This document shows, piece by piece, positions 12,701 through 25,650 of a stretch of DNA of 64,000 bases. This DNA comes from Scedosporium boydii. Taxonomy: Eukaryota; Ascomycota; Sordariomycetes; Microascales; Microascaceae. The notes beneath the pieces are model-generated. The model was not told the DNA's origin and did no database searches. It saw only the letters and a program-made list of their open reading frames with translations. A program made the position numbers and the translations under genes. The stretch is taken from NCBI GenBank assembly GCA_002221725.1, contig NJFT01000123.1:1-64000 (forward strand), in the 5' to 3' direction. The stretch's first letter is position 1; every line of letters begins with the position of its first letter.

Positions 12701-12832
12701 CTGAGCGGCCAGCTCCGGAGGGAGATGAGCCAAGGGCATTCCATCATGAGAATAAGCCCCAAAGATCTGGGGCGGAGGGTTGACTAAAGGCTGATGCCCC
12801 ATTGGGGGCATCTGAAAACCCATATGGGCCAT
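9782..12832 (-). CDS. Zn2Cys6 fungal-specific transcription factor
   Basis: Predicted 890-residue nuclear regulator. Five exons on the minus strand: 12832-12635, 12528-12401, 12296-11917, 11833-10597 and 10511-9782 (2673 nt with the stop). The first exon ends in a basic KRRRIAR stretch and the next begins with the zinc cluster, Cys spacing C-x2-C-x6-C-x6-C-x2-C-x6-C at residues 68-95, starting [15 protein letters not shown] linker and a coiled-coil-like dimerisation segment ([19 protein letters not shown]) follow directly. The central part (about residues 250-620) matches the fungal-specific transcription factor domain, including FPLFHQPTF and the IGLHKKG...[11 protein letters not shown] block. 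The C-terminus is Ser/Pro/Thr-rich, suggesting an activation region. The zinc cluster lies about 66 residues from the N-terminus. Family is certain; target genes are unknown and I do not assign a name. Confidence 0.9.
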
Positions 12833-15800
12833 TGCGAAGGTTATGAGACCTCAGTTGAGGAAATAAGTTGTGACGCGACGGCAAAAATCTCCAAGCTGGG
12901 GTAAACTGGGGCAGCCAGTGACGGAAGAACGTTATGTCGTCGAAAGGCTGTGATGGACCAGGTTCGGCTGATGCTTCGTCGCAGACCAGGCTCGTTCGAA
13001 GCAAGAAGATTCGTATTAGTTGCAGACCGCAGTTGTCTAATCAAGGCGTTACAAAACAAAATATATGGCCGAGTGAAGCAAGGAGGAAGAAAGGGGCGTT
13101 GTGGCGGATTGACGGGTGACGACCTGGATCAAATTCAGGAAGGCGGTAGTGGGCTTGGTTTTAGTGGTGAGGTGGACTGGAGAAGGTGGGATGAAGCTTA
13201 GTATTATTAAGTCGTTGACGACCGAAGTACTTTTGTATGGGGTCCCGGGGCGCCTTTCTGTAACTTTGGGGGCTTCTAATTCGCTGGCTCGCGGGGGTGG
13301 GAAGGGTGCGAGGAGTGGCGGAGCACACTGAAAATGGAACTTTGGCGCCGAAGCAGGGTGCGTCTTCGCTGCACAAGCTTTCTCGAAGTTTATTTCTGGA
13401 ACCAGGGTGCTACCATTCGCCGCGTCTCGGGCGAGTAAGGTCGGTTGGAAAATGCGACTAATGATGGAAGGATTGCAATGGAAGCTTCCAGTCGGAGTAG
13501 TCGGCAGAGGACGTTGGGATGAAGAGGCGAGGAAAACGACGATGGAACAAATGGAGATCGACAAATGTGGACTGATACTAAAAAAAAAGAAACCCAAAAG
13601 AAGAAGAAGAAAAGAAAGAGAAAAATGAAATAGAAAGGGTGTGACTTGGAGTGGGTTCAACTTGCAGGAAACGTCAGAGTTTCGAGTTTCGAGGTTGTCA
13701 GAGGGGGGATAGCAGCTTTCCCCAATTAGGCTACACAACAGTGGGATATCTTGCAAAACCAAACCAGCGGTTGGTTTCTCGGGATGAGAAAAGGGACTAA
13801 AGAAGGCGACCTGGGAAGAAAAGCGGACTTGGAGAGGTAGGAGAGGGGAAGGAGGCAGAAGCGAGGCCGATGGTGAGACGAAGATAAGAAAGAACAAACC
13901 TGGGGGCTCTGTGACGGGTTGGTATGAAGCATATTCCACATTCACGAAAGAGGCCATTGGGGGATCGGATCAAATGGGATGGATCAATGGGTCGCAGGGG
14001 TTGAAGGGTTGAAGGGGCAAAGGGGCCCGATACCTGCAGGACCAGTGGGAATTCGACCGGGCCTGCTTCAAGCCTCCGTCAACGTTTTGTACCGCCAGAG
14101 CCTGGCTCCAGGTTTGCCAGTGCGGAGCCCCTGGACTATCTGTCTTGGTGCTCGGGCTCAAACCTGGGCGTCTGTCCATCCATGAGAAACATCAATGATC
14201 GGTGCCCGTCCAACCCACCGTCGGCGAGTCCAAGCAATCACCACTGCGGATTCCCTCGATCTTATGCCGGGGTAGCTAATAGCATTCATTTGATAGCGCC
14301 TCCACTCCAGGCACCCACTTGTAGATATCTCGGAACAGCAAAGATCATCGTATTAGACTCCTAAACTAAACTATGTCATGTCAAGACAATATTGAATACT
14401 GGGACATGGAGATTGAATGTTTTATACACGTCGGTCTTCCGTCATGGTCATGGCCACCCAGACTACTGATCGATGCATCAAATATGGCTAGCTATCATGA
14501 GCAGCAGTTTTGGCTGAACCTCTGAACCTCCAACTACGAAGTACAATGAAAAGAGACTAAGTCGGTCTTGATGCGACGTCATCAGTCTGTGCTTCGGTGG
14601 TATTTCATCCCAGATGAGAGACCAGGCGGCGGTTTATGGAGAGTGCCAACGGATCAGTTGGTTGTCGATTGGTCGATTGCTCAGTTTTCAACGTCTCGTA
14701 CGCCCAACTCCATTTGATCTGTCAATGTATGTCGTGTACGACACATTCAATATTTGAGATTTGATCGATACTTGACACAGCCTGGCTTCCAGAAACGGGC
14801 ACGCAGTGCACCCACTGCATTCAGACACGAAGCAGTAGCTGGTAACTCTACTTTGTAGATTACTTCGGACAAGCGCACTTCTCCGTAATCCTCCGCAGTT
14901 TTGGAACGGGCGGGACCCCGTCAGAGATTTACAACAGCCCCCTTGTCTGATGACACTTGGCGGAAGGCCCGGGATTTCAGGTTTGCCCAAGCTCCCAAAC
15001 TTTCCCTTCGGTTGCCTCCAACCTGAGGGCTGGTCAGGCTCGACGGACCCCTTCGGGACGGAGAGAAAGACGCTCGCCGTTCTGACCCGCGAGATGCACG
15101 AAGTGAGGTGACAGCATGCGATTCCCCTCGTCTCCCGTGTTTTGACCCTCCACGATTGGCAGAAAGTTCTCGAGATGGCCAGTCCGATTTATGAGTACGA
15201 AGAACGTCTGAATAGATTCTATGTCAGGTTCGTGGAGTGCAGGACTTGTCCTTTCTCAGCATGGTACGGAGTAATAGTCTGTAGAAAGCAAATCGAGATC
15301 TCATAAACGGGCTCTCGTCGAATCCAGCAACAAATGACACAAACGGAGAACGGACCCTCCTAAAACTTTGTTTGACCAGGGGTAGGCGGCGGTGGGGGCG
15401 GCCAATCACTACTCGCCTTCCCCTGACACCAAACATCCAGACGCCATCAATGATCTTAAAGTTGCCGAATCGGGGTGCCGGAGCTGGGCTGCGAAGTCTT
15501 GCGAAGGAAGTCCAATCCCCATAAGCGAGTCTTGAAAGCGCGAAGATTTTACACGTCCAAGTTACGGCGGGCATCCTCCCACCTTTGGTTCTACACTACA
15601 CGAGCTAGCGTTCCTCCGCATTTTCTCAGATCGTCAGAATCGGGCCACGATGGACAGTGGATCGTGGGTTCGTAGGTTGGGTGCCCATGCCTCCTCGTCT
15701 TGGCTTTGGATTTCAAAGCAGAAAAAGCGTCGTCAGCAGCGGGGAATCAGCATAACGCCTTGTCCCCGGTCGTGCCATGCAAATCTGTTCACCCATGTTT

Positions 15801-18800
15801 TCCGATCGAGCCTCGCTTTGTTCTCTATAGACTCGAACCGTACGAAGTAAAGCGTCATTGCATATCGGCAATTTGTAAGGGATTCTTGTGTGTATGTATC
15901 ACGGAGGCACGGCCATCCATCTACCGACAACCGAGCCAGCCCAACATGATCTTCATTCATCTAATGTCAGAGACAATGCCCGTTGCATCCACATATCACA
16001 ATTCGTCCACTGTTATAGGACCCCTGGTTTCCAAGGAGAAAAAAAAATGCCTTCCTACGAATAATACCCGGGCTCACCGCATGTCGAGTTGAATGGCCTG
16101 CCTGGACCACAGCTCACTACTTCGTATGGAGTAGTCGGGCTTGTCATCCACTTGGCTTCCTTGTCGGTCAGGTTGGCAAATTGTTGGTTCTTTGAGCTTC
16201 GGAGCCGAAGCATACTTCGTACGAAGCAGGGCTTGCTGGAGCCGATGCCCCGGAAAACGTCAATGACACTGCGACTAGTGTAGGCAACAGCGTTGACTCT
16301 TGCAGATTTTGGCCTGGGACAGGGCCTGTTTGTTCCCTTCACTGCTAGACTATGCCTCAAGGAGGCTAGGTTCGGGGCCGGAAACGGCCACTAGCATATA
16401 ACACGATACTGAGAATGTCTCCAGCCCAGTGGGTCGCCAATGCAGAATCTGGTATTTGAATTGTCGGTCCTTGTCACGTTGAGAGATCTAGCTGTAGGAA
16501 GCTGAACTGACCTTTCTGCAGTTGCTTGACAGGAGCGAACACACTGGCATACGAAGTAGATCCACACACCCACTCACATACTGATATATTCCATAATGTT
16601 CAGGACTCCGTCAATTTGCGTCAAAGTAAAATGGGAGGACCATCAGTCCTGTGCATTTGGTGTAAAATAAGCTCTTGAACCTTGCTCACCAGACTCATGC
16701 CTCAATCTGCATGAAGAACAGAGGGCACCAGCCAAACCCATCCCAGAGAATGGAGAAGAGGACCAGAGATCGGACTGTTTCTAGTTCTGTTTCCGGGTCC
16801 CCCTAGTCGTCGATCATTCCCTACAAAGCGGTGCTTCTTATTGCACACCTCCATAGAATAGACATCAAATCCAATTATCCGAATCAAAAAAAGGTTCACT
16901 CAAACCAGCCATCCGTTGACCCAGGTAGCGTCTCTTCGACCACGATTCCTCGGCAGTGGTGGATAGGCTAATTGTATTTCTCTCATACTCCTCTATCAAC
17001 TATATGAAGCACATTTGTCTATAATTGTTTAGCCGTACCCGCGCAGCTATACCGTAAACGTGCCGTTCCAGCCCCTCCACGAGTTCTCTACTCCTCCATC
17101 ACGAGAGTTATCCTCAACCTCTGAACAGTTCAAGCTCATCCCGAGGATCCCGGACTAGGAATTTCTTTTCTTCTCAATTCTTCGTAGAAACTCTTGGCCC
17201 CAAAAGGCACCGGTCATCTCACGGTGGCAGTGCAAACTCTACCAAACAAGACAGTTCCATCTATAGTGTAGATGTCATCGGTCAAGGTTACGATGCCGCT
17301 AGGGCTGAGAAAGAAACACTCAGCCCAATCGGCCCCCAGCGTTGAATTTGTCATTTTTCTCCCAATCCTTCTAACCTCGTTATCCGAAGTAAACGAAGGT
17401 AAAGTAAGTGAAAGAGGAGGCCCGAGCAAACCATGTTTCCTCTGCTGTTAATTGCGAGACGTTATGTACAAGACGGGGTTTTAAACTCGAGTTTCGGCTC
17501 CACCAACCCGCCGCGTGTTTCATCTGCGTCTCATCACTCTCCTCAGAATCAGCTTTGCCTCCCCATTTTCCGAATGGCGACAGCCAGGCTTTTGACAAAA
17601 CAAAAAAAAAAAAAAAAAAAAGGGAAAAAGAAAATCCGCCTGAATTCGAATTGCGTAAAGGGTCGTTTTGCGTTCGGGGTTTGTGCCAAAATCCGGTTCC
17701 GATGTAGAGAGGCACGGGAGTTGTTGAGAGGGAGAGGAAATCCGGGGAACGAAAGATGAAGATGGACACCCGTTTCGGGAGGAAGCCTTGTCCATCACGA
17801 TATTACAATGCGAATGATGACTTGTATAGCGCCGATACTGCAATAGAAATGCCAAACAGTAGTCCTAATAGACACGTCCCCATAGTAAGCAACCTTTCTC
17901 ATCTCACCATTCAGCTCTTGCCCTTCAACGACATCTCAATTTCCATGTTTCTAATTTCCGGAAATCCAGCTCACTAATCTAGCTATCGCAGATCTCCAAT
18001 CCCAACTTCGGTGATCTTCTCACTCTCCCTTCAAGAAGTAAGAACCCCCCAACCACCCTTTCATAAAGATCCAAGGCATGGAATCCAAAGCAGATCATCG
18101 GCCCACTTGTTCATCTCTCGCCAGCGAGGGAGGCCGCCAGTTCCACGTCTGGGTAGAACAAAAACGAAGTTCGAGAAGTCCAGCCGGATTCGCGACTCCG
18201 ATCCAGAGTCAAGCACTCGGCGAACTCGGGTTTGTGCTTGGTTTGTCCAGCGGATCCGGTCGATCAGGCCTGCCTGATCTTCTTCATCTGGTCCTGTCAT
18301 CTTAAATCATGGACGAAAAGAAGGGAAGAAAGAAGGCGAACTAAAAAAAAAAAAAAAAAGGTGAAAAGACATATGAAATGCGGAAAAACAAACACGAAGA
18401 AACGACGTAAAGCATTCTGCAGAGGAGAGAATGTTCTCAACCGGAGAAATATATAATATTGGGACCAACTACCGAGGTATATACAAAGATCATGAACACT
18501 TTTTGCTGCTGAATCGATGCAAACTTGTTCGTCTTCGGTTTTCCTGTCCCGTTCCATGATCCTCGCACGTTTCCAAACCTTTTCCCAATTCCCTTCTTCC
18601 CTGTTCTGGCCAGTGTAGTACTAAGGAATCGGAAATTCAAGCAAGACCGAAAAAGAGAAAAAAAATAAAAGGTAAAACACCAAATCAGCCCATTATTCAT
18701 GGCCAAATATGTACGGATGAGAAGTGGAAAGCACACATAGTGAAATATAGGACAGGCGTTGCCTTTGCGGCTGTCTGATGGAGGAGGTTCTTCCAATGGA

Positions 18801-19006
18801 ACCAATGTATCTTGAAATGCAACCAACACCAACCCTCGGAATGTTTTGTAAAATGTGCAAGGCACGGCGCAACCGGGCAAGGAGAAGAGGAAGGTGAGAG
18901 TCCAGCATGGGCTGGACAAAATGTATATGGATGGTGGTGTGTGATGAAGGGTGAAATCCAGCAGGCTCTATCACTTCAGGGCGCAACTCTTATAATGAGT
19001 AGAAAT
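12833..19006. other. 6.2 kb gene-poor stretch
   Basis: Between the zinc-cluster gene and the next gene I find no convincing coding unit on either strand. The first 1.2 kb is pyrimidine-rich on the minus strand and is probably the long promoter and leader of the transcription factor. The rest carries only short chance frames. It contains five exact copies of the 9-mer TACTTCGTA or its complement (14535, 15841, 16118, 16213, 16550) and a poly-A tract near 17600. Non-coding RNAs cannot be excluded. Confidence 0.5.
14535..16558. repeat. Cluster of TACTTCGTA/TACGAAGTA 9-mers
   Basis: Exact copies start at 14535, 15841, 16118, 16213 and 16550. The outer triplets TAC and GTA are inverted complements around a TTC/GAA core. 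The related form TACGGAGTA occurs at 15264. No surrounding longer repeat was found, so this is a dispersed short motif rather than a transposon. Confidence 0.6.
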
Positions 19007-20587
19007 TCAAACATCCTCTAGGAATCGTGAGGATGACGCACGGGAGGCGTCTTGAGCTGTCAACGACCGGCCCACGGCGTCAGGCCGGAGGGTTTGGTTG
19101 GGAGGCGGAGGTAGAGGCGGAGTTCGGGGGTCGGCGAAAGGATCGGCCAGAGTGTCCACAAACGGGTTGTGTTCCGTGACCGGGGTCCGGGCAGGGCTCG
19201 ACCGCATGACGGCCACCCCGCTGACCGGGCGCATAGGGTTTCCGAGGGCCAGTCGCGGAGTACTGCCGTTCTCAACATCGGTCATCGGCGGCGGCGGCGG
19301 CTCCGGATACACAGATGAGATGCCGCTCACCGCGCTCGCTCGCGGATCGCTAAACCCATCACCACCGTACTGCAACACGGAGGGGAGTTTCTTTCCGGAG
19401 ATTCTGTAAAATCCCGTTTCTTGAGGATTCGGCTTCGGCGGGCTCGGCGGGTTCTTGTAAGATGATAGCGTTGCTAGTACAGCGGGAACTGCGAATGAAG
19501 GATTCGAACGTTGCACCATTGCTCCTCCATCGCCGCCGCCGCCCCCGGCATCGGGTAGAAGCCCGCGACTGTCGGTAGAGGGCGGACCGTCGGCGAGTCG
19601 GAGTCTTCCGGATTGTCTCTTTCTCCATCTCAATAGTGCCATAATGACAAAGATGATTAAAGCTGCCCCCGCAATACTTCCCACCACACTCCCTACAACA
19701 GTGCTCGTCGGTGTCGGCCCATTGCTATTAGAATTAGACTCCTCCACAAACGAACCTCCCTCTCCAGCACCACCGCCCGGGGCGGTCCCTCCCATATCGG
19801 TGCCGACGATGACTGTGGGGGCTTGGGTCGCGGAAGTCGGGGTCCCAGAGGATCGAAGTGTTGTAGAACGGAATTTCGCGAGGTGGAAGGATACGGTCTC
19901 ATTGAAATGGCCGAAGCTGGAAATGTTACGGAAACCTAAACATAGCTTATCAGCAACTCACAGGTCCTTTCCCCCACGCGTCGCCCAGGGGCCGTTATAA
20001 AACCTACCGCTGGGCACGATCAAGGGCGGTATCGTAGGTAGTGCCGAGGAACTTGCGGAGGCGGCATCGGGCGATGGTTCAGTGGTCGAAGAGGCAGAAG
20101 CCGTTTCTTCGGGGATAATACTTGAAAGGAGATCGTTCGAAAGAGGAGAAATGATGTTGAGATCGGTCGGGACCAGGCTCTCGATATTGGAGGGTATTAG
20201 GCCGCCGTCGCCAGGCGGTAAATCGGTTACGAGCGGCGGCGTAGGTATTACGGAGTCGGCAGCGGCGGCGGCAGCTGCAGGATTGCCTGTAACATCCTCG
20301 ACTACTTTCCCGGTCGTTGGATCGACGAGAAGTGTAGTTGGGGGAGAATAGACGGTTTTGATCTCGATGGGCGTGCCATCGGGACGGACGACATGAATGA
20401 GCGACACAGTTCGGTGGATTTCGGTAATGAGAGAATCGCTCGAATCGGTCAGCTCTCGCTTCTCCGAAGTCGAGTCAGAGTTGGTACGTTCAGCGAGAGT
20501 AGTATCTGGATCGGTAGAATGATCGTCTGAGTTTGTCGCCAGTTCGGGGTCCTGAACGAGTGAAGGACCCCCGGTTGGCTGTGCCAT
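19007..20587 (-). CDS. Single-pass membrane protein with Ser/Pro-rich regions, unknown function
   Basis: Two exons, 20587-19962 and 19916-19007, give 511 residues. I chose the acceptor at 19917 because the nearer one, at TTTAG, gives a stop after three codons. The first 280 residues are rich in Ser, Thr, Pro and Ala, with a valine/proline-rich stretch and an Ala run. One hydrophobic helix at about 281-305 (VVGSVVGSIAGAALIIFVIM) is followed at once by a basic stop-transfer sequence, LLRWRKR. The cytosolic tail is Pro-rich (PSPPKPN, PEPPPPPM, PPLPPPPNQ) and could bind SH3 or WW domains. The layout resembles fungal wall-stress sensor-like proteins, but there is no signal peptide at the predicted start, so an upstream exon may be missing. 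Function unknown. Confidence 0.7.
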
Positions 20588-23500
20588 GATGAGTGGTTCT
20601 GTTTTACCAGCAGTGGAAGGTGGCTGCTGCCTTTGTGGCTAGATCGGTGGGATTAAGCTTTGTGCTTGCGATATTAGCTCTACAATGTTGCGAGCGGGAC
20701 GAATGAAACTAAGAAATCAAGCGAATGACGGTGCGAATGTGCGCTGCCAAACTAGTTGGCATCGAGAAACGAAGCGTTGGAAGACAAGATGACGGATGGA
20801 TCGGTCGATATCCATGTCGAGAGGGCCAAGCAAACGAAGTCTTTTTCACCTTCTCTTCTCTTTCCCCCGTGATGATTATACCTCGATCCACAGGAACACC
20901 GAGGCCATTTCCGGGGCAACTGCTCGCTTTTGCCAAGATTCGTTTCCTTCTCTTCTTCGTCGTCTCTTCGGATAGACGTCTCGCAATCGAAAGTGTGTGA
21001 GGGACTCCGTCGCATCAACCACGCCGCGAAACCGACGTTGGTGATGATGGCATGGCGCCGCGGCGATTTCGTGTCAAAAGGTCGAGAGAGGGAAAGAGGG
21101 AAGAGACGAGAAAGCGGACCCAGGACGGAATTCAGGAACAAAAGGTAATATGAAATTCGGACAAAAAAGAGCAAATGGAACTCTAGCAAGGGGGGAATGT
21201 GCAAGCCAAGGGAAAACGAGTGACTCGTAACGTACGGGTTCAGCCCACTAGGCCCGATGTACCGTAGCAGTGAGCACTGGTCACCTCGTACACTAAGTAC
21301 GCATACTACTTCGTAGCTAAGTGTTGAAAGCGGCAGAAAGGCAGATGTGCCCAATCATCCCAGCGATGATGGTGACCAGGGGAGGGAAGGATAAAATGAG
21401 AAGAAACACTTTTCTCGGGCGGAAATGTACTCGTGCACTAAAAATCAATCGGGAAATGACTTACACAGGCAGAAGATGGGATAATTTCGCTTGCAGCATG
21501 GGAACGGAGTGGCTCGAGAAGCTTGCTGGGTACCCAAGCCCACATTGACCAATCAGTCCGACCGGGTGGCTCTTGGGGCGTCGATTGTGTGATGATTTTC
21601 TGTGCGATTACCGTAGGTACTTGTCCCTTGTCATTTGGATTAATCAATCGATCGTCTTTGTTGTCATTCCTCGATGGAACTGGACGTTGACACAGACACA
21701 CAAATCGCCCACGAATAAGGACCAACGCGATGATATTCTTCGTTTTCTTCGGGGAAACAGCGGGTCGCCAATCTGCTTTGGAATACCGAGGTACTTCGTG
21801 AATGTCCAAGTGTCGACGGGAAAGTACGATCGAGTCTCGATAATGCGCAGCGGAGCGGGTAAACTGAGATGTGTCGTTATTTGGTGCAACGCCAGGTCGG
21901 AATCTCGCACATGCAGTTTACTTGTACTTCGCATCGATATTGGCAATAGCACACGGGCAGATGGTCGGTTTATCACTGATGACGACTTCTCGGATTCGTC
22001 TTAATTTGGGCGTGGGGGAACATTGAAGCTTCGTTGACGGCGAGGACCATGCATGGCATGGGGCAGCAGTGGTAATTATTAGAGATCTCATTGACGGGAC
22101 ATGGACACATTCGAGGCTTATACGCCTGGCTACGGGGGCGAGTACGGAGTACCACAAGTCCGGCAGAACAAATACGAGGGGGGCCCTGAAATACTCCTTG
22201 CCCTTTTGACCATCACGATGGCAGTCACTGGGACGCTCTCCATAATAATGCCTGTCGAGTGGATTACTTCGTCCTTCAGAAGAGGAAATGAGGAGTATGT
22301 ACTAAGAGCTTGGCTGTAGCCTAGCCCGAAGAGGTTATAGGCATCACGGATAATGGATTGATCTCACCATTCAACCCGTCATTCGACGAGAATGAGAACG
22401 AGGTGAACATGAACAGGGCTTTCTTCACATCTTCGTTTCCCAAAAGGATCGAAGAGTCTGGTCCGCCTTGCCGTTCCTGTCTGTCTTGGAATCCACAGCT
22501 GGTTTTTATCCTCGACCTCTTTCACTTTGGGGTTGATCATTCTGCAGGCGACCTCGTATTCCAAAGAAGACGACTAACGTCAAGACTACTTGGAAGTACT
22601 CGGCGGTGCTTTTACTTCGTAAGCAGAGAAATGCCACTGTCAAGTGGGCAAAAGGTACAGCTCATGGTACATGTCGCAATCCAGCACGGGAGAAATCTCA
22701 TTCCTGTTTTATACTGTGTGAAACAGGACCAAAAGTACTCTCCGAGGATCTGTAGTAATATCATAACCTTTGATTGTAGATTCGATACAGTGCTAGAAGA
22801 ACAACACTCACACGCCATCGTTGTTAGGGCCGAAGTACAAACAGTACATTATCATTTCCCTGAGCAAAAAAGGTACAACCGATGCTACATCAATAGTACT
22901 TCGTCGTCGTTTCTGTCCAAAATTGTATACGAGCTGGACGCAACATTGCTGCTTAAACAGAGAACCTCCTCCTCGTAAACTCCATGTCGTGCTCTACCTC
23001 TCACCATCGTGTCCAAATCCCTGCCAACTACGCCCAGCACCTCTTCAAGGTCGAACAAAGCAAGTGTCGTCATTGTTACAACGTGGGAAAATAAAGCTCA
23101 GATCAACGACGAACCCTGCTAATTCCATCCGAACTTGGGGCTTCGGCCCTGCCAGTCTCAGGCCAATCGCGGAATGCTGGGCCAATCTCCGATGATAGGT
23201 TTGAAAGACAAGTTGCTGCGGCGGCTCGTTCCAAGGCAACAAACGCATGTCGCGGGTCCGGCGTTCAATTCATTGACTTGATTTCAACATTGAAACGCCA
23301 GACCAAAACCGAGGTACGAAGAACGAAATTGACAACACAAGTCGGTCCGGTGCAGAAGCATGCCTTATGGAGTCACGCAGAATGAGTTTGACATGCGGTA
23401 TCAAGCTGCAGGCCACAGAGGAACACAAGTCTGGCACACACTAGTCCTACTTCATATCTCTTATCCGCAAATGACGCTTTCGCAATGTTGGCTGGTCATC

Positions 23501-25650
23501 CATTGAGAGAGCCGGGACCTGCATTTCATTTCCGCCCGGGGGGTGGTGCCTGACGCCCCACGCCAGGTAAAGAATGCCATGCGAGGACAAGTAGCGCAAG
23601 CAGCGCAGACGTGGATGACAACACATTTGATGCTCCCGCCAGGCTAATACGAAGCAAGAACATGAACCAATTGGTTCCGGGTTCTCTCACTTTGTACTTC
23701 CTCATTTGGTGTGCAACGTAGCTTATCAACGATGCAGCTTTCTCGTAGGATTGGATAAATGCGCACGACACCAATCACTGTCCTCAGAGACGACGACAGA
23801 AGCCAAATGGGAATGGAACCCGATCTCTATACTGACAGAGATATTTGGTGAGAAACCGGTCCGGCGGAACTGGGGATATCATTTTTTCCGGCCGCCAGCC
23901 AGTTCATCAACTCGACTCGTTCTCGACTCAGAAGGATCAAGACATGAAAGACATATCCGATCAAACTTTGTCATTCCAGACTCTGCGTCACCTGCTCCGT
24001 AGATTCTGGCACCGATGCTTTGACAGTAATTGACACCTTCAGCAACGTGGGCGATACGCAGACAAAGGCCGTCTCCACTATGCAGATGCAGTATTACTCC
24101 AACCTCGTGCGACGAGCTGGCTGGTCGAGACTGGGACCCAAGGATCGTTGGTTCCATCTCCTGCCCGACGAAACGACAGTCTCTCCCGCAAGCTCTTCTG
24201 CTTGATGCGGGCCCTTAGCTGACCTGCATGTCCCCGACTGTTCTCCCAAATGCAATGAAAAGTGATGACCTCCACGAGGAATGCTGTGCTGGGCTGAGCG
24301 GACCTCCTTCGTACACGAAGTACCTCATCGTTATTACCAACCTCCTCTCATGGATCCGTTTCACCTTCTGCTCGTACGAAGGACGCGTTTCCTTTGGGGA
24401 CTGCGTTCCCGGCCCCCAGAAGGATTCCATGCTATGATTATTGCGGCCATTACTCAAAACCTCTACCTTGCACAAGTAGCTGTTTCACTGTTGGTAGTGG
24501 ATGAAAATGCTCCACTACGAGGCAGTGCTTTTTAAGACCCTCGGGGGCGCAGCAGAACGATGGAGTGCCAACATTGATATGAAGATGGACACATTTCGAT
24601 GTGTTCTTCTCCACAAACTTTTAATACGGGTAACCGCACCAAATAATATTATTGGGAGCTGCCCAAACCGTATTCCTCAAACTCGGCCCCTTCAAGTTCC
24701 ACAAAACAAATTATCAGGACTGTATTGTGGAGTGGGTTCTCTTCTGAGAAGCCTCCATTCCCCAGAGCGGCCCCCAAATGCACGCTCTCGCTTGCAACAT
24801 GCCTTGCACTGTAGTGTAGTCCCCGGAAATTTGATGGAGGCAGGTTATGCGTGCTTCAGCTCTCGACAACCTCGTATCGATAAACGTGAGCCGTTTTGAA
24901 TGGGTTAACCGACATGGGGCTGGTCCCCGCCTGCGTTTCTAAAGTATTACGACCTAAGGCGGGGATGGATTACTCTCCTCGAGGTTGCCAAGTGACGACC
25001 GGGCAAATGCATGTTGTAGCTCTCAGTCAAGCGGGTTTTGCGCTATCTATCTATTCAACTGGTCTTCCGCAAAGATAAACGGACACTTCGTCTTCATAGT
25101 CGTCATGGGAATGGTACACGGGCTCTTCACCACCTCCTCTGCGAGTATGTCTGGACCCCGTGGTAAAAACTCCTATGCACCATCTCCGACAAACATGTTG
25201 TGGCACCTTGAGGCTGGGGTCAGCATGTTTCTTGCCTTGAACTGTTAAAGCTGAGCATTCTCTTCTGCAAGGGATAGCTTCCTGGGATGCTCAAGACCTG
25301 GACGGCTGTGCGTGCATGCTTTATAGTCTGTCGAGATGGAAAGAGCCAGCCTTCTTAGACCTGGTGAAGGGGCCCAACAAAGAGCAGTTCGAACTCGGGT
25401 CTTATTTGCAGGGGGGATAAGTGGCTCGGAAAGCAAGGGGATCCTAATATCAGGCGATGAGTTCGGCTCCATTTCCAAGCCACAGTTGGTTACGTGAATG
25501 CATAACTCATCTCATCGACTTGTGTGTATTTAGCACGGTGGAGGTGGTTCAGCGAGATTCACATCCTACTATCCCTGTGTCTAATTAGGATCGAGTGGGC
25601 CAGTATAGTCTAGCTTAGCCCGTCCACGTAATAACTGAGTGGGGAGATGT
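20588..25650. other. 5.1 kb gene-poor stretch
   Basis: No coding unit is supported here. Open frames of up to about 200 codons occur (for example 22358-22978 on the plus strand), but they lack recognisable domains and have chance-like composition. Two exact TACTTCGTA motifs start at 21307 and 22613, with near copies at 21789, 22899 and 24306 and TACGGAGTA at 22143. No transposon ends or structural RNA were recognised. Confidence 0.5.

Noticed and set aside
13049..13957. 302-codon minus-strand open frame upstream of the zinc-cluster gene
   Set aside because: Phe/Ser/Pro/Leu-rich, pyrimidine-tract composition without a domain; it sits where the promoter and leader should be, so it is probably a chance frame.
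22358..22978. 206-codon plus-strand open frame in the gene-poor stretch
   Set aside because: No domain, mixed composition, no neighbouring exons; overlapping frames of similar quality occur on both strands.
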